Shown here: in pieces, positions 36,310 to 46,456 of the stretch
Position numbering within the stretch: position 1 is the first letter of the stretch
Layout: each line of letters starts with the position of its first letter
Source of the DNA: Atrina japonica
Taxonomy: Eukaryota; Mollusca; Bivalvia; Pterioida; Pinnidae
Length of the DNA stretch: 64,000 bases
Direction of reading: 5' to 3'
NCBI GenBank assembly: GCA_030159075.1
Contig: BROG01000006.1
Coordinates: 3,357,501 to 3,421,500, forward strand
Made by a program: the position numbers and the translations under genes
Notes under the pieces: model-generated
The model's input: the letters and a program-made list of their open reading frames with translations, nothing else
Told to the model about the DNA's origin: nothing
Databases searched by the model: none

Positions 36310-38615
36310 ATGAATGGTGATGATGCACATGAACATGTGACGGTGTTATGTAGAAGATGGTATGTAGAAGATGGTTATTGATGATCTGTGTAGCCAGTGT
36401 AGGTTTTCAAACTATGCTCTGATTTATCTCCAGTGACAGTCATAATGTGAATAATCGGTGCATGAGCAGAATCAAGAAAATGAGTAGACGTAGTTCTTAA
36501 ACTGTGATTCGTATATGTGCAAGACAAACATCACTTTTCGCTTATATCATTGTCCAGTTTGTTGTGTCCCATTGGTGCATTGTCAAAATAGCATTATTCC
36601 TCCTTTACTACACAACGTTCTTACTTTTGCAAACAAATATTGACATCAAGGGGGTATCATCTCGATGTACTTAGTGAATAAATTAACTGGACATCTATCG
36701 CCATTTTCTGCAAAAGATATATGAATATCATTAAATTATTTTAAATAGTAATTATAAATGGAAAGAATTTATATTTGATGTAGCATGGGAAACCGGGAAA
36801 TTTTGATCCGTTACGGATTAGTCGAATGTCATGCAATTGCAAATGATAAGTAACTCGACACAGTTCCATTTTGATTGCATTAAATTACATATTCTCAAAA
36901 AAAGAAAATAAGACAAAAAAATCTACTTACCCTTTATTTCGTATATTCTGTCTTGACCGGTGTTGTTGTCAGTTTGGCGATTTTCGGTAACTTCATCCTT
37001 CTCCAGACAAATATATTTTCATCCTTCTGAGTCAGTGGTGCACACAAAATCAAATATTGTCAGCTCTCTTAAGTTTTCCGTATCCCGCCTCCCGAAATGC
37101 AACATGATGTATACATACGCTTTACACTGTAAAGACTCCGGATCATTAGTATTGAAGGAGGAGTCAAGTCAGCTTTATCAACTTGGGGGTGATGATCAAT
37201 ACCACCACGACCTTGTCATTTTCACTCAGCGTTTGACTTCTGGAAAGCAGGACCATTCATTAAATCGAAGTCAGTTAAGAATCTGTTTGAGACCGTGACG
37301 TATACCTGTTAATGTCGTCTTTTTATAAAGCTCGCCTTTACTGGATCGTTCCTCAGTATAAAATTTTCCAAGCGTCGAATCGAGTGTTTCCATGTCGTAA
37401 CTTTGGAAATCTGTATCTGTATTCTTTTAACTATTCAGTAAATACACGGACGGCATATTCTGCTGCTTTCCTTGTATTTTTTAAAAATCCTTTTCTACCA
37501 AAAGTTTCTCTAACGTATCGTCGGAAACAAATGCAAAACGTTATATTTACATACCGACTGCAATTACCTTCATCGCAAGTATATAGAGCGATATATTGTA
37601 TATTCTGTAAATGCAGTCGCGTGCCCCGGGTATTAACCGCTTTACCTTTCAGCGTAAGAATACATGAACGAATCAATAAAGAATATAATATCACATGTTT
37701 ATTTCTTATATATTTAATCTTAAAAGTCATACATTAGGCCTACCACAAAACAAATAAAAATCACAGAAAGAAATCGGAAACACGAGACTACATCTGTAGC
37801 ACATTGTACAGCCTACAGGCCCATATCGCGATATATCTAGGTCATGTTATGATGTTATAACCAGATCCACAGACCACAGTCTGGCACAGAAATGAAAGTT
37901 CGCTTCGTAGTTACAACAGAAAAAAAAGAGTAAGGCCTAGTGCAACTTTGTCAAGCATCTCTTGATAAAAAAGTCGATTTGTTTGCCTTCACTGGATATT
38001 CCTATCAGAAACAATTCGTCACCCGCATCGGGTGAAATCGGGTCGTGTGAAATAGGCCTACTTACGTAGGTTACGTACCAATCAGTCATCATGGTTCCCA
38101 GCTGATTGTTAAAAAAATGTCAAATAAAATGGCTACTTTCAGTTGTCATGAATGAATATTAGCTGTCTCACTTCTTGTGAGTCACACTCAAACTTTCTAT
38201 AGTATATCCCATTAATAATATATCAGAATTCAAATCGTTGTAAATACATTATACAGCATACTCATGGGCGCGGCCATTTGCATTTTCAATTCTCTTCTGA
38301 TACATTTAACCTCCCGGTTACCAAGCAGACGAATATTCTAAAATAACTTAAAAACAAATCTGACACTTATTCAAAATTTTCCATATCACTAGTTTCTTTC
38401 AAAATGATATGAAAATAAGAAAATAAACCTTAATTCCATTTAGTATTTCCGGACAGAAAAGGGGAACTACTTCTCGTCTCACACAGCTGTTTAGCTGTTA
38501 CGTCATATGAAAAAAAAACTCCTACCGCAAAGTTAATTACATAGAATGAATTTCGTAACCAGCTGACTACAGATTCACAGAAAATGGTAATATATATAAA
38601 TATAAGGATTGTTTT
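36310..38615. other. Intergenic, nothing recognised
   Basis: Open frames of 99-141 residues on both strands at 36960-37737 overlap each other, show no domain and have no start context. I do not call a gene. Confidence 0.4.
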
Positions 38616-38750
38616 TCATTTTTTGGAATGCATCGAGTATAAATGCAATGGATTATGGAAAAAAATTCAAAATTGCAGCACTTTGTGCTGCACAGAATTT
38701 TTTTCGATAATCCATTGCATTGAATACTTAATGCATTCCAAAAAGTGTTA
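38616..38750. repeat. Foldback hairpin, about 130 bp
   Basis: The left arm CATTTTTTGGAATGCAT with AATGCAATGGATTAT, and the right arm ATAATCCATTGCATT with ATGCATTCCAAAAAGTG, pair over about 60 bp around a GCAGCACTTTGTGCTGC loop stem. Confidence 0.75.
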
Positions 38751-38936
38751 TTTCGTTGGGCCTATCAATCGTCGTGTCCGCAGACGTACGGTTGTTTACC
38801 TAGCCATGTCCGCTTTACTGTGAAACCAGAGGGGATTCCCTCGTGATTTATTTTCGGAAATAGATGTAGCATGGGAAACCAGTGTACATGATCTGAAGTG
38901 AACTAGTCACGTGTAAACCGTTTAGCCAATAGAAAC

Positions 38937-38940
<4 letters not shown>

Positions 38941-39020
<80 letters not shown>
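38941..39020. repeat. (TA)n microsatellite
   Basis: About 40 TA units with one phase slip near 38990. Confidence 0.95.
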
Positions 39021-39021
<1 letters not shown>

Positions 39022-39139
39022 CATATATATAATAAAAAGGATTTTGGAACATTTGCTGGACCTTTCTATGTACATCTGTATGTGTCGATCTTAAAACTCC
39101 CAATATAGATATGGTAGCACAAAATCAGTATGGTTTTAT

Positions 39140-39462
39140 GACATCAAAAATTTGTAATACTGACACGTGATTTTAAATGATTTCGTCCTTTGAAAGTAGG
39201 CTAAGTGTGCATGTAGGATTACCGGAATTCGTATTATATCCTTGATCTTCTCATAACAATTAGAGTAATGTGCCTTAAACATAAAACTATGAGACGTTGT
39301 CTGCTGGGACCAGTACATATTTGTCATTTATTCTTTCCATCTCGATAGTTACTTCCTGGTCACTGAACACAGAAAGAAGCGTGTTTTCATAGTTCCTTGA
39401 ATGTTTTCGAATTCGAGATTTCATCAATCATATTGCAATTTTTACAACCCATATATTAATCA
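39140..39462 (-). pseudogene. Naiad-type PLE fragment: RT N-terminal region
   Basis: On the minus strand it matches 53280-53590: TGATGAAATCTCGAATTCG, ATGACAAATATGTACTGGTC, CCAGCAGACAACG and TTCAAAGGACGAAATCATT. Frames are broken. It lies about 120 bp from the TA microsatellite. Confidence 0.8.
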
Positions 39463-39648
39463 AAACTGCTGTAGACATCGTGAGGAATCAACTCGACGAT
39501 GCATTTCCCTATGAATGTAACGGAATATAACATGGCCACAATGTGATATGATACGTGTAATGGGAACTTTTAACTCAGACAACAGACATTTAAGACACCA
39601 CGAACATTGGTATTACATCAATGCATATACACACAATGCCACGTTGGT

Positions 39649-39728
39649 CAACCTAGTTTTTCTCCAGTTAATCCTAGTTTTTCTCGTAACATTAACATTA
39701 ACTGGAGAGAAACTAGGTTTAACTGCGC
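39649..39728. repeat. CTAGTTTTTCTC foldback unit
   Basis: AACCTAGTTTTTCTCCAGTT and its inverse AACTGGAGAGAAACTAGGTT face each other around AACATTAACATTAA. It belongs to the family of the arrays at 40610-41395 and 44517-45179. Confidence 0.75.
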
Positions 39729-39870
39729 CATAATAACATAAATACACATTAATGTGATTTTGGCACAATTAAACCATTTTTTTCTCAGTGGATTTTGGCT
39801 ATACGTTTAGATTTATTATTTGGCCTTGTTTGATACCAGTTTTTCTTTCTAAAATGTAGTGGAAATTGGA

Positions 39871-39914
39871 GCTCAGCTGATGAAGTCTAAAAGACAGGAA
39901 CGATCGTCTTGAGC
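39871..39914 (+). ncRNA. Hammerhead-ribozyme-like motif, copy 1
   Basis: GCTCAG and TTGAGC can form stem I around CTGATGA, a short stem II (GTC/GAC), GGAAC and a short stem III with GATC loop, ending in the cleavage-type GTC. The core reads GGAA where GAAA is expected, so activity is doubtful. Confidence 0.5.
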
Positions 39915-40027
39915 ATTATAACTTTGGTATTATGTTTATAATATTTATAACCAGTAGGTCGTTGCCACTGCTGGTGGACCGTTTGATTGCCCGAGGATAT
40001 ACATAAACCGAGTACCTGGTATTTCGG

Positions 40028-40321
40028 GAGCCGGCCTGGCTCAGTCGGTAGCACGGTCGACTCTGGATCGTGAGGTCGTGAGTTCGAGTCCCGCCGGCGG
40101 CAGGTTGGTTTCCTGTCTTTCGGATGAGAGAGTAAAAACTGGAGGTCCCATGTCACAGTAGGTGCCGGCATGTTAAATAACCCTCACTGCTCAATGGCCG
40201 TAAGTGCCGAGCATAGGCCAAAATTTGAAGCCCTTCACCGGCATTTGGTGACGTCTCCATATGAGTGAAATATTCTTGCGTGGGACGTTAAACAACAATA
40301 AACAAATAAACAAACAAAACT
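40028..40321 (+). mobile_element. tRNA-derived SINE (type B), full length with target duplication
   Basis: The head has TGGCTCAGTCGGTAGCACGG (A box) and GAGTTCGAGTCCC (B box). The tail has TGGTGACGTCTCCATATGAG, GGGACGTTAAACAACA and AATAAACAAATAAACAAAC. The 11-bp TGGTATTTCGG is duplicated exactly at 40017-40027 and 40322-40332. It resembles bivalve tRNA-SINEs. Confidence 0.92.
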
Positions 40322-40522
40322 TGGTATTTCGGTACCATCTGATAATCTTATACTTAAGAAATATTTGGCACTGATAGAATTAAAATTCTAAATTCTTCTA
40401 AAACTCAGATAGTAATCTTTTTCACAGTGGTTACTCTTAGACGGATTTTGGTTATACTTTAGTTTTATTATTTGGCCTTGTCTGATACCACTTTCTCTTT
40501 AGAAAATGTATTTAAAATTGGA

Positions 40523-40566
40523 GCTCAACTGATAAAGTCTAATTGACAGAAACGATCGTCTTGAGC
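40523..40566 (+). ncRNA. Hammerhead-ribozyme-like motif, copy 2
   Basis: GCTCAA and TTGAGC are fully complementary. The core reads CTGATAA (one change from CTGATGA), then GTC-TAATT-GAC, an intact GAAAC, GATC and GTC. The changed core base probably abolishes cleavage. Confidence 0.5.
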
Positions 40567-40609
40567 AGTATAAATTTTGTATTATGTTTGTAATATTTAA
40601 ACTATTTTT

Positions 40610-41395
40610 TTTTTCGAGGAAAACTAAGCTAAACTCATTTTTGTTATTTTGGCGCAGTTAAATCTAGTTTTTCTCAGTATAACTTTGGTATTGTGTTTAT
40701 AATATTTAAACCTACTTTTTTCTGTTAATTTGGGTTTCTGAGAAAAACTAGATTTAACTGAGCAAAACTAGGTTTGATTTTTAAGTCATGCAAAAATTAA
40801 AGTTAATCGGACTTTTTCTCGAGATAAACCTAGTTTTTCTCAAAATAAATTTAGTTTTTTCTCAAGATAAACATACTTTTCAGAGTTAAACCTAGCTTTT
40901 CTTCAGTTAATGTGATCTACGAGTTAAACCTAATTTTTCTCCAGTTAAACCTAGTTTTTCTCGTAACCCACATTAACTGAAAAAATAGGTTTGAATGAAA
41001 AATCATGCAAAATTCATAATAATAAGTTAATCCTATTTTTTCTCGAAATAAACCTAGTTTTTCGCAAGTTTTTTCAGTTAATGTGTGTTACGAGAAAAAC
41101 TATTTTTTTCCAGTCAATCCTAGTTTTTCTCGTAACCCACATTAACTGAAAAAAATAGGTTTAACTGAGAAAAACTAGGATTAACTGCACCAAAATCACA
41201 TCAATACTAATTAATGTGATTGTTGCAAAGTTAAACCTAGTTTTCTCAGTTAAACTAGCCTTTTTTCTCGAGAAAAAATAGGTTTAGCTCATTTTCGTGA
41301 TTTTTCGCAGTTAAATCTAGTTTTTCTGAGTTAAGCCTAGTTTTTCTCCAGTTAATGTGAGTTACTCAGAAAAACTAGGTTTAACTCATTAATGT
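40610..41395. repeat. Array of alternately inverted CTAGTTTTTCTC units
   Basis: More than 20 copies of AGTTAAACCTAGTTTTTCTC-type units occur in both orientations, with linkers such as AATGTG, GTAACCCACATTAACTG and TTTTGGCGCAGTTAA. Many neighbours could pair as hairpins. No open frame is maintained. Confidence 0.85.
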
Positions 41396-41794
41396 AATTT
41401 TCATGTACCATATGAACTGAAAAGGAAATATTTTATCAAAATGAATTGGTGGCTAGATCTTTTCCGTAAAGATACATATGATGTGGATGTATCTGTAAAC
41501 ATAACGATAAAATTGAATTATGTCACGTGGAAAATCATTATTTGTGCAGGAAAAAGAGTGAAGAAAGAAAAAAATAAATTTGGTCCAAAACATAAACCCA
41601 AAACTAATCCCGGAAGTGTTTGTCACATGCCCAGTAAATATCAAGGACACAAGGGTCTTTTCAGTGTTTTAACCTTATGGGAAAATTATTACATTATTCA
41701 ATCTAGAACACTGCTGTATTGAAAGGTGACTATCAAGAATTGAAACGAAATCACCAGATACCCCTCGTGCAGCAGATTGTGACAAACTGTGTAT

Positions 41795-42460
41795 TTTATT
41801 TTATTGGCAGCAAGCATGACTATCTATTCTTTCAGAACTCTCAATCAACTTTTTGAAAAAAAGCCACGGCAAACCATAAACCCTATTTTTTCAACTCCAG
41901 AATACACATTAAATTCAGTTACTACTTACATTACCCATCACAGATTTACTGCAGAAAGGTGCAATCATAAACCATCTTTAAGAAGGAATTGACGGGTGTA
42001 TCGTCTCGTTTTAAAGTTGATCCATACGAGGATGACATAACTGGCAATGTCGTATCATGAAGAAAGAAGACATAAGCGATCGACATTTCAACTGTAGATA
42101 AAAGTGAAATTAGTTATTAGTTATGACTTTTGGCCAAGATGCCGGGATGAATTTATTACATGACAAGCATGTGTTGGATGTAGCATAGTCAATATTTGCA
42201 ATAAGTATTACTGTGGCTTTATTGGTTGTCGTTTAGAATGATAAGGGATAAAACCCTGTCCTGGTAATTGTACATAAACAAGTGGCCCATTTTTAAGGCT
42301 TTAAGGGACGAAATACTTCACAATTTTGAATCATATTATGCTTTTTCGATATATATTTGAAATATTGATTTTTCGAGCTACCATATTTGTATTGGATACC
42401 TAGACTTCAGAAACCTGTGAACACTTATATAGAGATGCAGCATCATCCATCAAAATTTTA
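41795..42460 (+). pseudogene. Decayed Naiad-type PLE fragment
   Basis: 41810-41970 matches 52640-52770 (CAATCAACTTTTTGAAAAAA, TTCAACTCCAGAATACA). 42365-42430 matches the LPYLYWIPKLHK region of the main copy (GAGCTACCATATTTGTATTG, GATACCTAGACTTCA). The link between them is heavily decayed. Confidence 0.65.
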
Positions 42461-43384
42461 TAAGCACTCCCTACTGCAATACTGACAGTATTATAGATCG
42501 GGATTGTATACTTAACGATTCTACACCGCTATTATAAAATTTAAAGGATTCGAATCCAACAATGTTCAATCAATTGAAAATTACAATTTTCCTACTTATG
42601 TGTACGCTATATATCTCTGCATTATCGAAATGAAAGATACCACTAAATCTAGCGCATGCAAAATACACTTAGCAAAAACAAATGTAAGATAACTTCACAA
42701 CCAGCATCAAATAAGAATTTGATGTATAGTATTGATTTCCTAGATAATTGTGCAAAAACTTAAGAAAAATGATGATTTTCAAATGACGTCAGAAAAATTA
42801 TTAAAAAAGTATTTGTTTTACATAGAGTGTAACAGGAATATGGAATTTGTTCATAAACTTAGGACATGAATCTGTATCAAACAGAAATAGTAATCGACTG
42901 TTAAACGACATTCTGTTGGTAGTCAAATCTCGTTGTCAGGCAATGCCAACTGTACGATTGACAAGAGTACAACGAACTAAAGACAAATAGAAAAAAGATG
43001 ATATATGTTCACCTCCCTTCTCCTCAGTGTAACACTTAACAATTCAAAAGTCCAAAACATTTTTGAATTTTAGATGATAAAAAATTAACTAAAAACCCAA
43101 AATATCTTGTGAAGAATTAAACGAAATCTTCATTTTAGGGTGTTTTTTTTTTACTATTTAACAGGTAACAGTTGAACACATGAATAAATTTTAGCCCTCT
43201 TCAACTATTCAACAGCTAGCAGCAAAATAAATGAATCAACTTTAGCTATTCAACTGCCTGGCTGTCATGTGAACAAAGAAAACAAAATCATTTCAATCTC
43301 AAACAAATTCATTTATTTTTCTCTAATATGTCCAACACGAATTTTATAAGGGAATGTTAATACTTAAACCTGGAATTGGCTCCG

Positions 43385-43425
<41 letters not shown>

Positions 43426-44280
43426 AATTTTAGGTTCAATTCTTTCTGTTGTTGATAATTTTTTCATTATCATTCATATCACTACATTATGGATTTTTTA
43501 AGTTGAAATAAGACATAATTTCTATGTCAATCTCCTCCATATCTAGTACACAATCCATCGCAATATATGCATCTAGTCCAGATGAGACATCTGTAAACTT
43601 ATTCCCAGTAATAAATAAATCATTGTTGCTACATTTGATGTGAATACATTATTTGTGTATTGTCACACCTCAACGAACATTGCAAGAACTACCTTCATGC
43701 CAAGTAACTTTAAATTCTATTCAACTATTCAACGGTGTTTAGATGAAAGTTCTAATCATTAAATTGGGCACTGAAAAGGGTTAATTTCGGCCCTCGAGTG
43801 GGTATATGTTCTCTGTACTATTCAACACCATTTTGTGTTTGTGATTTATCCATTACATAACACTGAACGAGAAAGTAAAACCCTTCATGTCACATCTCAA
43901 TTATCTAGAGATATTTTCAAGAATAATATAGTGAATCAGAGTACTACATGATTAATTCATCACATTGTAGAAAATATGGCAGAGAGAAGGACTTGAAATA
44001 TTGATTCCAGCCAATGGAATTAATACTCGTGTTTTACCACCGGTATTATCTATAAGATGCATGTCCTCAAATGTTCTTCAAAATGATATAGTATTTGCTT
44101 TCCTGTCAGAAGTGAAGGTAAAACATTATGAGTAAATAAACATGAAAAATCCGTGTACTTTTAACATGTATCATTCAAAATAAATAAAAGCTTATACTCA
44201 TCCTGCTAAATATCCCATTAGGAATTACGCATATTACTGGAAGCTGATTATCGACCACATGGATGTGTTAATGATTGGTT
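42461..44280. other. Intergenic, upstream of bursicon beta
   Basis: Apart from a run of about 35 T at 43390-43424, I see no gene or element in this stretch. Confidence 0.4.
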
Positions 44281-44285
44281 AGATG

Positions 44286-44353
44286 TATTTAAGATGCGCA
44301 CGGATGTATTTGTCAGTCATAAGGTGATTCTTATTACAAGCTACAAGTCACAG
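44286..44353 (+). promoter_or_regulatory. Candidate bursicon beta core promoter and 5' UTR exon
   Basis: TATTTAAG at 44286-44293 lies 29 bp upstream of the A in TCAGT (44313-44317), which is ideal TATA-to-initiator spacing. A short exon would run from 44315 to CAG at 44353, followed by the donor GTAAGAAC. The coding start at 47823 directly follows an acceptor (TTTTTGTTTATAG), so a spliced 5' UTR is plausible. The link between the two is inferred. Confidence 0.4.
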
Positions 44354-44516
44354 GTAAGAACTATGTATTGTCTCGATTTATTTCTATGTTTGGTTATTAT
44401 TCATAAATGTTTGATAAGAAAAAAATGTGAAGAATATATCGTAATTTTAAATCTAAATTAAATTCTATTTCAATTACTGATAACTGCAGGAATTGATATG
44501 GCACGCCAAAATCATA

Positions 44517-44626
44517 TTAAATTAAGTTTTTCTCCAGTTAAACCTAGTTTTTCTCAGTTAAACCTTTTTTTCCTCCTGGAGAAAAACTAGGTTTAACTGA
44601 GAAAAACTAGGATTAACTGCGTCAAA
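44517..44626. repeat. CTAGTTTTTCTC foldback unit
   Basis: AGTTTTTCTCCAGTTAAACC with CTAGTTTTTCTCAGTT, and their inverse copies, face each other around TTTTTTTCCTCC. Confidence 0.75.
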
Positions 44627-44710
44627 ATCTGAATCTCTAATACTTTTGAGACGACAAGTAGCTTGTCACCCCTGTTATGATTTAATTTAGACTCATTGTG
44701 TTTGTAAACA

Positions 44711-45179
44711 TGTGTTATTACAAAATTACTTAATTTCAGTAATTAAATTCATGGCACGCCAAAATCACATTAATGAGTTAAACCTAGTTTTTCTCAGTTA
44801 AATCCAGTTTTTCTACAGGTAAACCTAGTTTTTCTCAGTAAGTCACATTAGCTGAGAAAAACTAGGATTAACTGTGTCAAAATCATATTACTACTCATAA
44901 CTTTTATCGTGACGCAGTTAAATATAGTTTTTCTCTGTTAAACTAGGTTTTTCTCGAGAAAAACTAGGTGTAACTCATTTTTGTGATTTTGGCGCAGTTA
45001 AGTCTAGTTTTTCTCAATTAATCCTAGTTTTTCTCCAGTTAATGTGACTTACTGAGAAAAACTAGGTTTACCTGTAGAAAAACTGGATTTAACTGAGAAA
45101 AACTAGGTTTAACTCATTAATGTGATTTTGGCGTGCCATGAATTTAATTACTGAAATTAAGTAATTTTGTAATAACACA
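44711..45179. mobile_element. Foldback element with perfect 140-bp inverted arms
   Basis: Positions 44711-44850 and 45040-45179 are exact inverses by base-by-base reading. The ends read TGTGTTATTACAAAATTACT. Four or more CTAGTTTTTCTC-family units lie in each arm and more in the 189-bp spacer. There is no open frame. Perfect arms suggest recent formation or gene conversion. Confidence 0.85.
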
Positions 45180-45334
45180 GTACTACGTTTATCACTAGAA
45201 ACTCTTTGATCATTCAGTCATTGTAAATACATTTATTGTTAACTTAAAATATCTTATACATACCTTGTCAGTAGAATCGGGGAATTTTTGATTTATAATT
45301 ATTATACCGTAACTATCAACAATATAACAAAACA

Positions 45335-45660
45335 TTTGTACTTGCGGCTTGTTTGAGCGGTCCGTAGTGGATGCTTGCACCTCCACGGCACCTGATCCCA
45401 CCTCTGGATTTCCGTGTTTGTCCTAAGCTCACCAGACATGTTTTTCATCGAACTTGACTTCATCACCAAACTTGACCTTTTTACCGAATTTGACCCGTTC
45501 ATCGAACTAGAAAGGTTTCCATGGAACATTTGCGACGGGTGTGTCATGCCAGCAGAAGACGCTGACTCCTTCTGGACACCTGGTCTTATCCCGTTTGGGA
45601 TTCGACATTGTTCTTCATGTTGAGACCATTTGCATATATAATTAATCGTTTTATAATGGA
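45335..45660 (+). mobile_element. Naiad-type PLE 3' UTR fragment with both modules
   Basis: 45360-45425 carries GTGGATGCTTGCACCTCCA, CACCTGATCCCACCTC and TTCCGTGTTTGTCC (first module). 45545-45630 carries GCTGACTCCTTCTGGACACC and TATCCCGTTTGGGATTC (second module). Open frames over it are not conserved in the other copies. Confidence 0.65.
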
Positions 45661-46032
45661 CTTGAGTTTTTGATTGGTACTTCTTCAATTTTATTTAAAT
45701 AGATACGATCTATAACGAATTGCAATAGTAAATATAACTACATGTATAGGTCTATCAAGGTAAAGAGGCACATCCTGGTTCATTCAGAAACCAATACAAT
45801 GCGGTCTATTTACAATAATAGGTTTTACAGGTAAAACATATTGCCTTGCACAGACTCTATGCATTACTGAATCTCTAATACTTTTGAGACGACAAGTAGC
45901 TTGTCACCCCTGTTATGATTTAATTTAGACTCATTGTGTTTGTAAACATGTGTTAATTTACCTATAAATATGATTTTACATTGACTAATATTTTAAAAGG
46001 CCATTAGCTGTGTTTCTTTCTAAAAATATATT

Positions 46033-46372
46033 TGTCCTTTTTTACTTCTTAGATTTGGTATACATTAACAAAAAAGAAAATATACACAGGCATAAACATT
46101 TTTAAATTTCTTTATATTTTGTGATAATTGCTTGTGATAACCAGGTTTGGTACTTTTTCAACTGCAATTGGTTAACTCAATTTTACTATTTGTATATGAA
46201 TATCACACTGGACCTGACCTTATTTTCACAAAATTAATAGGAATTTAAGATTTTTTTTTCATGTCTAGGCATAGCTCTTATTTGTTATTGTACCTCTAGT
46301 ACAGGTAGTAAAAACAGAAAAAAATCGAAATAATTCTTGGGATAAATGCAGCTATTGCCCCTTTATATCAAA
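46033..46372. repeat. Dispersed repeat, copy related to 50318-50575
   Basis: It shares ACAAAAAAGAA, TATACACAGGC, AATTGCTTG and the exact run CACTGGACCTGACCTTAT in the same order as 50318-50575. The type is unknown and no coding capacity is seen. Confidence 0.65.
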
Positions 46373-46456
46373 GAGGCAATTCCGTTGCTTGTCCATTGGT
46401 ACATGTCCAATTGCATATACCCAAAATGTACTTACATCTGCATGCTGCCTACTTAT

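Larger units (their letters stand above)
39768..40610 (+). mobile_element. Two tandem PLE-associated units, each with a hammerhead-like motif
   Basis: The units 39768-40027 and 40322-40610 share GGATTTTGG-TATAC, TTATTATTTGGCCTTGT, GGAGCTCA, the hammerhead-like core and CGATCGTCTTGAGCA, then ACTTTGGTATTATGTTTATA. The same unit precedes the Naiad frame at 51605. Without the inserted SINE, the two cores lie about 350 bp apart. Confidence 0.7.

Noticed and set aside
37312..37737. 141-residue plus-strand frame
   Set aside because: An open frame overlaps it on the other strand, and there is no domain and no homologue that I recognise.
40036..40100. tRNA gene
   Set aside because: A and B boxes are present but the cloverleaf is not complete, and the sequence continues into a SINE body and A-rich tail with a target duplication.
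45302..45688. 128-residue minus-strand protein
   Set aside because: It overlaps a PLE 3' UTR fragment whose other copies do not keep this frame open.
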